From: an uncultured Bizionia sp.
GTDB lineage: Bacteria > Bacteroidota > Bacteroidia > Flavobacteriales > Flavobacteriaceae
Direction of reading: 5' to 3'
DNA length: 64,000 nt
NCBI GenBank assembly: GCA_947496215.1
Contig: CANMCF010000007.1
Location: forward strand, 124,001 to 188,000
Position numbers and translations under genes: made by a program. Positions 35,017 to 44,782 of the stretch are shown here, piece after piece. The notes under the pieces were generated by a model, which had not been told where the DNA came from, ran no database searches, and worked only from the letters and a program-made list of their open reading frames with translations. The first letter of the stretch is position 1. Every line of letters begins with the position of its first letter.

Positions 35017-35877
35017 TTAAGGGATAGGGATTTTTATTGTTGTTAATTTTGTATTGAAATGTTCTTTATTTAATTCACTCAAGGTAATTGGGTAGGTTGG
35101 AAGATTGTTTTTAACAAAGGTCTTGACCATAGGAGAATTATTCCATTTGGCTGCTTCAGCATATAGTTTGTTCAAATGCGGTAGGATAAATTTTTTGTCA
35201 AAAACATCTTCAATTAATCCCGTGAAATTATGGGCATTGTGGGTAACATACCTAATGTCTTCTTTGGATAATGGGTAATGACTTGGATAAAAGGCTTCTA
35301 TATGTGTTATGATGGAGACAGCAGACCCTCGTGGGTTGCCAAAGACTTCTCCCAGTATGCCAAAACTAACACCTTCTACCATCGATTGTGCATAAAGTAC
35401 ACGATACAGGACGATGTTCATAAAGTATTGTTCATAGATGTTTTCATTGAAAGCAAGAGAATCTGAGACGTAGTATCCTGAAATTATACTGGAGTTATGG
35501 GCACGATACCACGTACGTTCATTGGGCGTATCTATATAATCAAGCCAAAAGTTAACTGGAACAGGTAAACCTTGAAAGGTTTCACCAGATTCCTTGATTA
35601 ATTGAGCTAATGTTGCTAGATAGAGAAAATGACCGTTAACTTCTCTCCACCAAGGACTACCTAGTTTTGAGTCACTCATGGAATTAAGTGCACCTCTTTT
35701 AATTTCCCAGTCAATGAACGCTAATTCGGAATTTCCCAAACCTTCTTTTCCTTTAATGATGGGATTTCCGTACTTTTGATAGAATTCATAGCGTAATTGA
35801 TAACGCCCTTGTGGATCGTTTGAAACTTTAGATACAATTCCCTTGGCTTTTTCCTCGAGTGTTTTAAGTTTGCCCAT
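35017..35877 (-). CDS. Unknown protein paired with FAD oxidoreductase
   Basis: 286-residue soluble protein with no signal peptide or membrane helix and no family I recognise. It is rich in aromatic residues and His (WWREVNGHFLYLATL, HITHIEAFYPSHYP, VTHNAHNF). It appears mainly helical, and the E-H spacing (HIEAFYPSHY, NAHNFTGLIEDVF) could suit a metal site, but this is speculative. It is transcribed first in a two-gene unit with the FAD amine-oxidase-like protein, so it may act on the same substrate. Confidence 0.75.
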   Translation of the reverse strand: MGKLKTLEEKAKGIVSKVSNDPQGRYQLRYEFYQKYGNPIIKGKEGLGNSELAFIDWEIKRGALNSMSDSKLGSPWWREVNGHFLYLATLAQLIKESGETFQGLPVPVNFWLDYIDTPNERTWYRAHNSSIISGYYVSDSLAFNENIYEQYFMNIVLYRVLYAQSMVEGVSFGILGEVFGNPRGSAVSIITHIEAFYPSHYPLSKEDIRYVTHNAHNFTGLIEDVFDKKFILPHLNKLYAEAAKWNNSPMVKTFVKNNLPTYPITLSELNKEHFNTKLTTIKIPIP

Positions 35878-36003
35878 ATATTAATATTTGTATACTAGTT
35901 AAACCTAAAACTACAATAAAATTTTTAGGAGATGTTATTGGTTTAATTTATAATTTTACTCATTTATCAAAAATAATTTTTTTAAAAATATTAAGAGTTA
36001 AGA

Positions 36004-38037
36004 ATGACTTCATATTTCAAATACTATTTCTGGTTCTTATCGATTATATTGATGTTTCCTCTGTGCTCTTCTGGGCAGACAGAGATTTTTCTAGATAGTT
36101 CAACAGAACTACGTGATATCGCCAAGCAAACTTATTATTTAGAAGATGCGTCTCTTGAATTGACCATTGAGGACATAATGATGGATAGCCAAGAAGCTAA
36201 GTTTAAAGAGTATTCTCAGGAAACCTTGAATTTTTCTAGTACGGCTTCTGCCTATTGGATAAAGTTCAAAGTTAAAAAGGTAATACCAGGTAATTTTTAC
36301 CTTAATGTGGGATCAGCTTATATAGATTATATATGTCTCTATGAATTGAATGAGGAAGATGAATTGATTTCTACTCGTCGTACAGGTGACGATTTACCCT
36401 TTGATACAAGAGAAATAGAAGTTGGGAATTATCTGTTTTCCCTAAATTTTGATGAAGGCAAGACTCGAACTTTCTACTTGAGGGTAAAGAGTGATCAGCC
36501 ATTGTTTTTTCCTCTTAATGTAGGGACTCTTCCCAATTTTGTAGCCTATGAACACGATTTGGATTTTCTCCAGGGTATCTATTTCGGTTTTATGTTGTTA
36601 ATTTTTCTCTATAACCTTTTCTTGTATTTTTCTACTAGAGAGAAAATATACTTCTACTACATTTCATATGTATTTAGTATAACATGGTTCATGGCTTCAG
36701 TATATGGCTATTTCTTTGAATATTTTTGGCCAAATACACCTTTCATTAATCAATTGGTAGTAGTAAGTTCTGGATTGACCATGATTACGGCAACGTTATT
36801 TACCCAAAAATTCTTGAATACCAAAAAATCTAATTCGCTTATGCACAAGGGAGCAATGGTGTTTCTGGTTGTGGGCTTTTTGGTATGTATACTTGTAGTA
36901 TTTGGCTATAAAATAGAAGGCCTTAAGTTAGCTCAAGGTGGTTTGTTGATTATGGCTGCATATTTTATCATTCTTGGTGTTCAATATAGATTAAAGGGCT
37001 ATCGTCCAGCTAAATACTATCTATTCGCTTGGGGCGCTCTTATTATAGGCATTTGTTTTGCAATATTTGAGTCCTTAAACTTGGTTTTTGTAATGCCTTA
37101 TTTAAATGCGATGCAGATTGGATCTGCCTTGGAGGTACTATTACTTTCTTTTGCGCTTGGTGATAGAATTAACATGTACAAAAAGCAAAAGGAAGATGCA
37201 CAAGCAGAAGCTCTATTGTCAGCTATGGAAAACGAAAGGTTGATTAAGCAACAAAACATGATATTGGAGAAGAAAGTAGAAGAAAGAACTGCAATGATTG
37301 CCATACGAAATAAAGAATTGATTAATTTGAACAAGGAAAAGGATATGTTGGTAAATATCGTTTCTCATGATCTTAGAACTCCTTTGGGGCAAATAAAGAT
37401 GTTAGTTCAGTTGTTTAATATGACGCCTACCGAATTGACAGATGATCAGGCAATGTATCTAACCGAAATTGAAAATTCATCTGATCGATTGATACAGATG
37501 ACTAGTCGTATCCTGAATGTACATGCCTTAGAGGCAAAGCAAATAAAATTGGTGAATGAAGTTCTTGATTTGGATGAAGTTGTTGAATATGTAGCACAAT
37601 CTTTTCAAGCTGTTTCTGCAGAAAAAGACATTGAAATAATATTAGAAGTTGAAGATGGATATCATTTTGTTGAAATAGATAAAAACTATATGATACAAGT
37701 TTTGGAAAATTTGATTTCTAACGCGATCAAGTTTTCTGAAAGTGGAAAGAGAATAGTATTGCATGTGGAATCTCAAGATGCGAAAACGTATGTGATAGTT
37801 CAGGACCATGGGCCTGGATTAAGTGAGAATGATCAGAAAAAACTATTTGGAAGATTTCAAAAACTCTCTGCAAAACCTACAGCAGGTGAAGCATCGACAG
37901 GACTAGGTTTGTCAATCGTGAAAAAATATGTTGAGGCTATGAATGGCAGAATTCATTGTGAAAGTGAATTAGGTGTCGGTACTAAATTCATTATCACCTT
38001 TGACTCTAATAGTGAATTGGCTAAAGCTCAAAGTTAA
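36004..38037 (+). CDS. 7TMR-DISM sensor histidine kinase
   Basis: 677-residue sensor kinase. The signal peptide (1-24) is followed by a 7TMR-DISM extracellular domain (about 30-170, with STASAYWIKFKVK), seven membrane helices (about 185-385) and a coiled coil (about 395-435). The HisKA dimerisation domain has the phospho-acceptor His455 (NIVSHDLRTPL). The HATPase_c domain has the N box (NLISNAIKFSE), DHGPGL G1 box and TGLGLSIVKKY G2 box. No receiver domain or partner response regulator is encoded next to it. DISM domains usually bind carbohydrates or other small ligands. Confidence 0.92.
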   Translation: MTSYFKYYFWFLSIILMFPLCSSGQTEIFLDSSTELRDIAKQTYYLEDASLELTIEDIMMDSQEAKFKEYSQETLNFSSTASAYWIKFKVKKVIPGNFYLNVGSAYIDYICLYELNEEDELISTRRTGDDLPFDTREIEVGNYLFSLNFDEGKTRTFYLRVKSDQPLFFPLNVGTLPNFVAYEHDLDFLQGIYFGFMLLIFLYNLFLYFSTREKIYFYYISYVFSITWFMASVYGYFFEYFWPNTPFINQLVVVSSGLTMITATLFTQKFLNTKKSNSLMHKGAMVFLVVGFLVCILVVFGYKIEGLKLAQGGLLIMAAYFIILGVQYRLKGYRPAKYYLFAWGALIIGICFAIFESLNLVFVMPYLNAMQIGSALEVLLLSFALGDRINMYKKQKEDAQAEALLSAMENERLIKQQNMILEKKVEERTAMIAIRNKELINLNKEKDMLVNIVSHDLRTPLGQIKMLVQLFNMTPTELTDDQAMYLTEIENSSDRLIQMTSRILNVHALEAKQIKLVNEVLDLDEVVEYVAQSFQAVSAEKDIEIILEVEDGYHFVEIDKNYMIQVLENLISNAIKFSESGKRIVLHVESQDAKTYVIVQDHGPGLSENDQKKLFGRFQKLSAKPTAGEASTGLGLSIVKKYVEAMNGRIHCESELGVGTKFIITFDSNSELAKAQS

Positions 38038-38082
38038 CTCATCAGAACAGATGTTAAAGCAAATTTAAAAGTCAGAAAATTC

Positions 38083-38382
38083 TTATGTTTTAGCTAATTC
38101 GATTATGATCGTTTTATTTGGAGATGTGCTATAATCAATGCTATGGTGTAATTTTTCTTGTGATTTAATAGAATTCAAAGTGTTCAATATTATAAGTTCA
38201 ATAAAATTTATTGAATATAAATGTAATGAAGACAACGAGTTAGAAACATATGTGTTTTTCAGAAATATTTGTATTGCAGAGGTTACAAATATTTTATTAT
38301 CTTCGGGTTTCAGCAAGGGGAAACCTTGTTGAATTTCCCTACAACTAGTCCATAAAAACAATGTTAGCAAAAACAAAATCAT
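38083..38382 (-). CDS. Possible small lipoprotein (uncertain)
   Basis: 99-codon minus-strand frame beginning MILFLLTLFLWTSC, which looks like a lipoprotein signal with Cys14, followed by a polar stretch ending IIIELAKT. Its ATG complements the ATG of the plus-strand lipoprotein gene at 38381, so each would need its promoter inside the other. A hydrophobic start can arise by chance from the A-rich leader of the plus-strand gene. No family recognised. Confidence 0.3.
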   Translation of the reverse strand: MILFLLTLFLWTSCREIQQGFPLLKPEDNKIFVTSAIQIFLKNTYVSNSLSSLHLYSINFIELIILNTLNSIKSQEKLHHSIDYSTSPNKTIIIELAKT

Positions 38383-38896
38383 GAAAAAAGTATTTATTTT
38401 ACTGATTGGAATTTTAGTTGTCTCTTGTAATCAAAACAAGAATGAGAAGCCAAAACCAATTGAGAACTCTATTGAATTAACTGAAACAGTAGATAATTTT
38501 GATTGGCTATTGGGAAAGTGGAAGATGAGCAATGAGGAAGCTGGAAAAGAAACATTTGAAAATTGGGATAGAAAAAGCCAAACTGAATATGTCGGATTTA
38601 GCTATACGATGCAAAAGGGAGATACATTAAAACATGAAAAGTTTAAGCTTGTAAAATTAAATGACAATTGGAGTTTTAAAATTCAATTGCAAGGTGAAGT
38701 CGTACCATCATCATTCAAAATGACAAGTTCTAATGCCCAAGAGTTTGTTTGTGAGAACAAATCGATTAATTTTCCTAATAGGAAATTCGATTCTCCCAAT
38801 AAAATCAAATATTGGAAAAAAGAAAATAAACTATACGCTGGAGTTTCTGGAAAAAAAATAAACTTACAGTTCGAATATATAAAAGTTGATGATTAA
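38381..38896 (+). CDS. Small lipoprotein, DUF6265-like
   Basis: 171-residue lipoprotein with signal peptide MKKVFILLIGILVVSC (Cys16). The mature part begins with a polar spacer, then FDWLLGKWKM, a pattern found at the start of lipocalin-like domains such as DUF6265, with further beta strands to the end (LYAGVSGKKINLQFEYI). Probably a periplasmic or outer-membrane beta-barrel-like binding protein of unknown ligand. The gene stands alone between the histidine kinase and the PLD-like gene. Confidence 0.8.
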   Translation: MKKVFILLIGILVVSCNQNKNEKPKPIENSIELTETVDNFDWLLGKWKMSNEEAGKETFENWDRKSQTEYVGFSYTMQKGDTLKHEKFKLVKLNDNWSFKIQLQGEVVPSSFKMTSSNAQEFVCENKSINFPNRKFDSPNKIKYWKKENKLYAGVSGKKINLQFEYIKVDD

Positions 38897-39147
38897 TTGA
38901 AAAGCCAATGGGTCAAATTAGTGGATATGCAAATAATTTGAAATAACTGTTGATTGCCAATTCTAAACGCTGAACTTCCCTACCTGTTTGAGTTGAATAT
39001 CAAATCTTTATTGATGAAATAGGTGAATTCTTAAATGTCTCTTACATATTTATTAAAATAAAAACAAGTATATATACGTGCCCATATGTATTGGCTATTC
39101 TATAATTTTACTTTAAAATGAAAAATTAACCCCTTTAAAAAAAACTT

Positions 39148-40755
39148 ATGAGATTAAGAAATAATGCTAATGGAGTTTCACTACATGTAATAGCAGGAAC
39201 ACATGTTGTACTGCTATGCTTAGACGTGGATGTTAACGCTAGAAAAGAACTACTGGGTTTTACTTTAAAACGTAAAGATATTTCTTCTGGGGAAGAGATT
39301 ATTCTAAAAGGGCTCAAAGAGTTTGAAAAGAAAGGAGAAAAAGATGATACAAATATAATTCAAGCTTTTCTATGGGGGGATTATACAGCAAGACCAAATA
39401 CGCATTATGAATATTCGGCGACACCTGTTTATGGATCACCGACAAGCAACGAAAAAAGAGAAGTAGTCATTGTAAAAGTTAAGACAGAGGATCCGAATTC
39501 TGGAACTCATGGAGTCTTTTTCAATAGAGGAACTGTTGGGCAGGCCTATGCAAGAAAATTTCATAACAAGAGTCCCGATGAAATCCCTGACAATGAAGCT
39601 TACAAATGGTTGTCTAGAGGATTGGAGGAGGCCATGCTCGCATTCATAGGAGAAGCAAAGGGTGAAGATTATTCTATAAGAGTGGCAGCTTATGAATTTG
39701 ATTATGTCCCTGTTATTCAGGCTTTGTATGATGCATCAAAGACTGGGGCAGATGTGAAAATTGTATATGATCGCTCAAAGAGAGGTCCATGGGAAAGTAC
39801 AGACAATGCAACGGCTAAAGTTCCTGGAATTGAAAAACTAATGATTCCAAGGTCTGCAAATTCCTCTATAAAGCACAACAAGTATATTGTTCTTCTATAC
39901 AAAGGCAAGCCAAAGGAGGTTTGGATGGGATCCACGAATTTTACCAAAGGAGGGATTTTTGGACAATCTAATGTTGGGCATATAGTCAGAGACCCTAAAG
40001 TAGCTTCTGATTATATGAAGTATTGGACTCGACTTTCTGAAAATCCGGAAATGAAAGAAATTCGCCCAGAAAATGATAAACATACGCCAACCCCTACCGG
40101 TAAGGTAGACAAGGGGATCACTCCAATTTTTAGTCCAAGAGAAGACTTAAGCGTGTTGGAGTGGTATGGCAAACAAATCCAAGAAGCAACTAAATCCATA
40201 GGTTTTACCGCTGCCTTCGGCGTAAATCAAGATTTTGCGGACATTATGAGTAAAGAAGGTGAATCGTTACGATACATTTTACTAGAACATGAAGGAAACA
40301 CATTCGATACTTTTAAGGATACAAAAAACAATAGAATTGCTTTAGGAGCCATTTTAAATGAAAAGGAAATTGAAGAAGAAGGCTTGAAAGGATGGGAAGA
40401 AGAACATTTGACCAGTTTGAATGTACATGTAAAATACTTGCATACCAAATACTTGTTCATTGACCCTTTGACAGATGATCCAACACTCATTACTGGATCC
40501 GCAAACTTCTCCGAAGCCTCCACCAAGAATAATGATGAAAATATGATCATTGTGAGAGGAAATACTGAAGTTGTCGATATTTATCTTACAGAGTTCGTAC
40601 GTTTATTCAATCATTATGAATTTCGTGATCAAATGGCAAACCACGGCCTAGACGAGGTTTATTTTAGTGATTATCTGGCAGTAGATAATTCCTGGACCAA
40701 CATTTACTTCAAAAAAGGCACGCAACATCATACGGAACGTGAACTCTTCAGGTGA
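39148..40755 (+). CDS. Phospholipase D-like protein with one degenerate HKD motif
   Basis: 535-residue protein without a clear signal peptide. Two PLD repeats are visible. The first has HNKYIVLL from His243 (His and Lys present, Asp absent) followed by WMGSTNFTKGG. The second has HTKYLFID (His432, Lys434, Asp439) followed by ITGSANFSEAST and NDEN. An N-terminal domain of about 120 residues precedes them (VNARKELLGFTLKRKD, then PNTHYEYSATPVYG), and looks like a beta-rich FN3-type domain. PLD enzymes need both HKD halves to form one active site, so activity may be altered. It begins a same-strand run of metabolic genes. Confidence 0.85.
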   Translation: MRLRNNANGVSLHVIAGTHVVLLCLDVDVNARKELLGFTLKRKDISSGEEIILKGLKEFEKKGEKDDTNIIQAFLWGDYTARPNTHYEYSATPVYGSPTSNEKREVVIVKVKTEDPNSGTHGVFFNRGTVGQAYARKFHNKSPDEIPDNEAYKWLSRGLEEAMLAFIGEAKGEDYSIRVAAYEFDYVPVIQALYDASKTGADVKIVYDRSKRGPWESTDNATAKVPGIEKLMIPRSANSSIKHNKYIVLLYKGKPKEVWMGSTNFTKGGIFGQSNVGHIVRDPKVASDYMKYWTRLSENPEMKEIRPENDKHTPTPTGKVDKGITPIFSPREDLSVLEWYGKQIQEATKSIGFTAAFGVNQDFADIMSKEGESLRYILLEHEGNTFDTFKDTKNNRIALGAILNEKEIEEEGLKGWEEEHLTSLNVHVKYLHTKYLFIDPLTDDPTLITGSANFSEASTKNNDENMIIVRGNTEVVDIYLTEFVRLFNHYEFRDQMANHGLDEVYFSDYLAVDNSWTNIYFKKGTQHHTERELFR

Positions 40756-40807
40756 AAATACATATTAAAAAATAAATGCATAATAAATATTTTAAACAAT
40801 ACGCTTT

Positions 40808-41371
40808 ATGAATGAAGAACAAACTTGTATTGGTGGTACGGTATGCAATGAAAAACTCCCAGCAAATTTGATTTTTGCAGAAGGGCAAGATCTAACGCAT
40901 AAAAATAAAGAAGCCCTATGGGAAATCTTTGAAGCAATAGGAACCAATTGGTCCAATGCCATATACGATTCCAACAACCAAAGAAGCTCTTGGTATGAAA
41001 TGCTGAAAGCTAAAACTGAAAATGCTCCGAACTATACAGGAGAATACGTGAACGCCATCTATGTGGTCAATGAATTGAAAGCAATGTATGGTGTTGGTGG
41101 CGCTTATGAGAAATTGTTTTTTGAAAGTGGTGTCAATAACGATGAGCCACCAATTACTCGATTGGCACATTGTAAAATATTTGTGGTTAACGAATTTATC
41201 CGAATGCAAATTACCGCAGGAGGATTTAAAAGTTGGGGAACGAAATATGGTGGTGAAGAAGCAAAAAATTATCACGGATTCTTGGGGGGAACAAGATACA
41301 ACCGTATTTCGAGAGTACGTGCTTATGATCCTAATAATACTAATTTAAAAAACGAAAGCGATGAAAAATAA
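40808..41371 (+). CDS. Unknown protein overlapping GMC oxidoreductase
   Basis: 187-residue soluble protein with no signal peptide and no recognised family. It has an N-terminal CIGGTVC pair of cysteines, an aromatic central part (YTGEYVNAIYVVNELKAMYG) and a C-terminal FMRMQ/GGFKSWGTKYGG region. It overlaps the GMC gene by 11 bases, which implies a tightly linked product. Several GMC dehydrogenases have a small partner subunit (gluconate 2-dehydrogenase subunit 3 type), but I do not see that family's signature, so a subunit role is only a suggestion. Confidence 0.75.
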   Translation: MNEEQTCIGGTVCNEKLPANLIFAEGQDLTHKNKEALWEIFEAIGTNWSNAIYDSNNQRSSWYEMLKAKTENAPNYTGEYVNAIYVVNELKAMYGVGGAYEKLFFESGVNNDEPPITRLAHCKIFVVNEFIRMQITAGGFKSWGTKYGGEEAKNYHGFLGGTRYNRISRVRAYDPNNTNLKNESDEK

Positions 41372-42962
41372 CTTTGATTTCGTAATCGTTGGAGGAGGTG
41401 TCGCTGCTGCAACCATTGCTAAAGGTTTGTTAGAGCATAGACATGACACTTCTATATTGATTTTGGAAGCTGGCCCAGAAATTATAGCAAAAGACAGGCG
41501 TTTTTGGTGGGATTACATTACGCGAGGAGAAAGGCCATATACATTTACCTATGATCAAAAATTTGAAGCAGATTCCACGGGAAACATAGATTATCAGACA
41601 GATGGTGTTAGAGTGAAAGCATATGGTGGATCTACGATGCATTGGGGAGCTTGGAGTTTGCGTTTTAGACCAGAAGACTTCAATCTTTTTACCAACACGG
41701 GAGAAGGTGCCGATTGGCCTATTGACTATGAAGACTTAGAGCCCTATTACAACGATGCAGAAGCATTTTTATCCGTCTGTGGTGATGATGATGCAAATTG
41801 GGTACCAAGATCAAAACCTTATCCAGTACCACCTTTTGAGTGGACTGCTGCAGATGGGCAAATGATTGAAGCTTGGGAACAATTAGATGTCGTATACCAA
41901 GATGGAGATATAGACCCAGGGAAGAAAAGCAAAATAAAATCTGGAAAGATGCCCATAGCACGCTATCGAAAATGTATGACTACTGGGACGTGCAAGTATT
42001 GCCCCATTGGAGGTCGTTTCAATGCACAATATGTACTGGATGATTTAAAGAATGACCCTCGATTTGTTAATTTTGAAGTTCGAGTAAATTCACCAGTACA
42101 TAAAGTGAATGCTTCTAGCAAATCCAAAATAGAGTCCGTAACATACACGGATAATTTGACTGGTAAGGAGAATGAAGTATATGGAAATACTGTGATTCTA
42201 GCTTCAGGAGCTTATAATGTTCCAAAACTATTGAGAGCCTCTAAAAATGAATTCTGGAAGGATGGAATTGGAAATGATACAGATTTGGTTGGACGTTATG
42301 TCGTATCGCATTCTATGCTAAACGTTGTCGGTAAAGCTAAGTCCAACCCCAATGGATGGTTTCAAGAATACGATTTCCCAACACTTATGTCCCATAGTTA
42401 TAACACTAAAGAGCATCAAAAGAAAGGAAAGATCTTCATGTTTAAAAATCGTACGACTCCTAATGTTGACATCGCTCAATTGATGATTGATGGTAAAACT
42501 AGAGAAGAGATTGATGAGATCGTCTATGGAGAGATGACCATTAACATTCAGGCTTTCTTGGAAGAAAAAGGCAAACACAGCAATAGGTTGGAAGCGAGAC
42601 AAGGAACAGATCGTTTTGGCTTGCCACAAACAACTGTGCATTTCAGTAGAACCCAAGAAGAAATGAAAAATGCCAATGATCGTTTAAGGTTATTGGAACA
42701 GATCATTGAAAAAATGGGACTGGAAGTTACCTCATCACGTGTAGACAAGCCAGGTGGGCATCACACCACAGGAACAGCACGCATGGGGACATCATCAGAA
42801 AATAGTGTTACAGACAAGTTCATGCGAGTACATGATACAGATAACTTATATGTATGCTCAAATGCCGCCTTGCCAACTGGAAGCGCGGTAAATCCAACAC
42901 TGACCCTCACAGCAATGGCTTTTAGGTTGGTAAATCATCTTATAGAAAATAACGAACATTAA
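41361..42962 (+). CDS. GMC family oxidoreductase
   Basis: 533-residue flavoenzyme of the glucose-methanol-choline family. The FAD motif is FVIVGGGVAAATIA (about 5-18) with LEAGPE as the ribose-binding acid. The GGSTMHWGAWSLR loop and the C-terminal PGGHHTTGTARMG are typical; a conserved His is at 467 or 468, and SAVNPTLTLTAMA provides the second catalytic residue region. A CMTTGTCKYCPIGG cysteine group near 205-218 is seen in the gluconate/fructose dehydrogenase-like branch. No Tat signal is visible, so the enzyme seems cytoplasmic, unlike many of that branch. The substrate is probably an alcohol or sugar but is unknown. Confidence 0.9.
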   Translation: MKNNFDFVIVGGGVAAATIAKGLLEHRHDTSILILEAGPEIIAKDRRFWWDYITRGERPYTFTYDQKFEADSTGNIDYQTDGVRVKAYGGSTMHWGAWSLRFRPEDFNLFTNTGEGADWPIDYEDLEPYYNDAEAFLSVCGDDDANWVPRSKPYPVPPFEWTAADGQMIEAWEQLDVVYQDGDIDPGKKSKIKSGKMPIARYRKCMTTGTCKYCPIGGRFNAQYVLDDLKNDPRFVNFEVRVNSPVHKVNASSKSKIESVTYTDNLTGKENEVYGNTVILASGAYNVPKLLRASKNEFWKDGIGNDTDLVGRYVVSHSMLNVVGKAKSNPNGWFQEYDFPTLMSHSYNTKEHQKKGKIFMFKNRTTPNVDIAQLMIDGKTREEIDEIVYGEMTINIQAFLEEKGKHSNRLEARQGTDRFGLPQTTVHFSRTQEEMKNANDRLRLLEQIIEKMGLEVTSSRVDKPGGHHTTGTARMGTSSENSVTDKFMRVHDTDNLYVCSNAALPTGSAVNPTLTLTAMAFRLVNHLIENNEH

Positions 42963-42966
42963 GGAG
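42961..42966 (+). promoter_or_regulatory. Shine-Dalgarno-like ribosome binding site
   Basis: AAGGAG, 6 bases before the ATG at 42973 and overlapping the GMC stop codon. Strong SD sequences are uncommon in this phylum and in this window, so this suggests high translation of the ferritin-like gene. Confidence 0.5.
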
Positions 42967-42972
42967 AATCAT

Positions 42973-44106
42973 ATGTCAAAAGATAAAATACCATTCAACA
43001 ATACGTTTCAAGAAAAAGCATTGAATCTTACAAATGTTAAAGAATTAATTGAACACTCCAAATCTGTTGGAGATGTCCATGAAGACAAAATCTATGTATT
43101 GAAAGAGCTTCTCAATAGCGCTGTGATATTAGAGTTTGCAACAATACCCATTTACTTGCAAGCAATGTGGACTATCAAGGACAATAAATGTGATGTAGCC
43201 AAATCAATCCGAAACATTTTTCAAGAAGAAATGTTGCATATGGCGATGGTTTGCAATATGATAGTGGGTATTGGTGGAGAACCTAGAATTTACAATACTG
43301 AAAACAGGTTGAGTTTTCCATCTGGACTACCAGGAGGAGTACACCCAGATCTCTTTCTACACCTAGAGGGGTTGAATGATTGTTCTCTTAGAAATTTCAT
43401 GGAAATAGAATTGCCTGAAGAAATTGCAGACATATATGACTATGAAACCAAAGAACTTGTAAGTATTGGTGGATTATGTGGTGATGGTGGAAGTACGAGT
43501 GATAAAGAGCACCATCAAACCCATGAGCACAATACTACTATTGGAGCTTTGTATGATAGGATAAATGAATTGTTTCAAGAATTGCAGCCAAAGATGGATG
43601 TGGAACGTCAGTTGGCCGGGCCTTTGTCTTGGTGGGTTATGGCAGATGCTAAAAGCGTTTCTAAAGCCATCGATATGATAAAAGAACAAGGAGAAGGTTC
43701 TGAAAATGTAACCCCAGCCAGTACAGGAATGGATGATTTAGCACACTTCTACCGTTTTTGGGAAGTCTTTTATAAAAAGAAAATTACTCAAGAAGGGGAT
43801 AAATACTACTTTAAAGAACCAATGCCAAGACCAGATGTCTACAATGTGGCTAGAGTACCTGATGGCGGTTACAAAGAAGCTGATGTTTCTGCCGAGGTTT
43901 GGCATTTGACAAATAGCTTCAATGAAACTTACACGGAGCTAGTGAAATTGTTAGAAGATGCATGGGCGGTAAATGGTAGAGGACAAGCAGCTTTGGTAAA
44001 TGCCATTGAGGTGATGTTTAAATTGGAACAATACGCATTGCCATTAATGAAAATTCCAATTCCAGGAAAAACGGAAAATTATGGACCAAGTTTTAAACTT
44101 CTTTAA
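42973..44106 (+). CDS. VioB-type ferritin-like protein
   Basis: 377-residue protein with a ferritin-like four-helix domain of the PF12902 type, the domain also found in VioB/RebD iminophenylpyruvate dimer synthases. Metal ligands are visible: Glu54 (AVILEFATIPIYLQAMW), Glu85 or Glu86 and His89 (FQEEMLHMAMVCNM), and later HH/Glu residues in the second pair (about 175-235). It is far shorter than VioB (about 1000 residues) and lacks the haem-containing remainder. A His/Asp-rich loop (EHHQTHEHN) lies at about 178-186. It may be a diiron oxygenase acting with the GMC enzyme. Confidence 0.85.
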   Translation: MSKDKIPFNNTFQEKALNLTNVKELIEHSKSVGDVHEDKIYVLKELLNSAVILEFATIPIYLQAMWTIKDNKCDVAKSIRNIFQEEMLHMAMVCNMIVGIGGEPRIYNTENRLSFPSGLPGGVHPDLFLHLEGLNDCSLRNFMEIELPEEIADIYDYETKELVSIGGLCGDGGSTSDKEHHQTHEHNTTIGALYDRINELFQELQPKMDVERQLAGPLSWWVMADAKSVSKAIDMIKEQGEGSENVTPASTGMDDLAHFYRFWEVFYKKKITQEGDKYYFKEPMPRPDVYNVARVPDGGYKEADVSAEVWHLTNSFNETYTELVKLLEDAWAVNGRGQAALVNAIEVMFKLEQYALPLMKIPIPGKTENYGPSFKLL

Positions 44107-44141
44107 CAATTCAATTATAGCAACAATTAAAAACTAGTAAG

Positions 44142-44705
44142 ATGAAACAAAAACAAAATATTCTATTCGCTTTTTTACTTTTAGCAAGTGTAGGTATGTT
44201 TGCACAAGGAAAGAAAACCAAATACAGCATAGGTCAAAATGTTCCAGAATTGGGAGGCATTGTATTTTATTTGGATTCTACGGGGAAACATGGATTGGTT
44301 TGTGCTCCCGAAGATCAAAGTACAGGTAGCCAATGGCATCATGGGGCATTTACCAATACCAAGTCTTTTGATAGTATCGTCGGGTCAGGAAAAGCCAATA
44401 CATCAAAGATTATCGTAAGTCAAGGAGTAGATCCATATGCTGCCCAACTTTGCCATGATTTAAATTTAAATGGTTTTACGGATTGGTATTTGCCATCAAA
44501 AGAAGAGTTAAGCCTAATGTTCACAAATATTGGACGTGGTGCTAAGTCTCCAAATAAGGATGTGGGTAATTTTGCCAGCGACTTCTATTGGAGCTCTACC
44601 GAATTGGACCTCAATTTCGCTTGGGCCCAATACTTTTTAGAAGGCAATATATTTACCGATCTCAAGAATCACGATTGTAGAGTTCGCGCCGTCCGATCTT
44701 TTTAG
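44142..44705 (+). CDS. Secreted DUF1566 (Lcl C-terminal) protein
   Basis: 187-residue secreted protein with signal peptide MKQKQNILF...MFAQ. The mature part starts YSIGQNVPELGGIVFYLDSTGKHGLV, then GFTDWYLPSKEELSLMF and WSST, and ends DCRVRAVRSF. These are hallmarks of DUF1566/Lcl domains, which have a C-type-lectin-like fold. It is the only clearly secreted product in this cluster. It is 35 bases after the ferritin-like gene. Confidence 0.9.
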   Translation: MKQKQNILFAFLLLASVGMFAQGKKTKYSIGQNVPELGGIVFYLDSTGKHGLVCAPEDQSTGSQWHHGAFTNTKSFDSIVGSGKANTSKIIVSQGVDPYAAQLCHDLNLNGFTDWYLPSKEELSLMFTNIGRGAKSPNKDVGNFASDFYWSSTELDLNFAWAQYFLEGNIFTDLKNHDCRVRAVRSF

Positions 44706-44782
44706 CCAATCAATAAGACATTCAGGGAAATTATAGAAATCAAGATTTCAAACAAAATAAAAATATCTATAGCAATAAGAAC

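Noticed and set aside
38138-38332. Plus-strand 64-codon frame between the histidine kinase and lipoprotein genes
   Set aside because: Low-complexity A+T-rich frame without signal, motif or start context.
42973-44106. Violacein or indolocarbazole pathway from the VioB-type domain
   Set aside because: Only the ferritin-like domain is shared; the protein is much too short, and VioA, VioC, VioD and VioE-like genes are absent.
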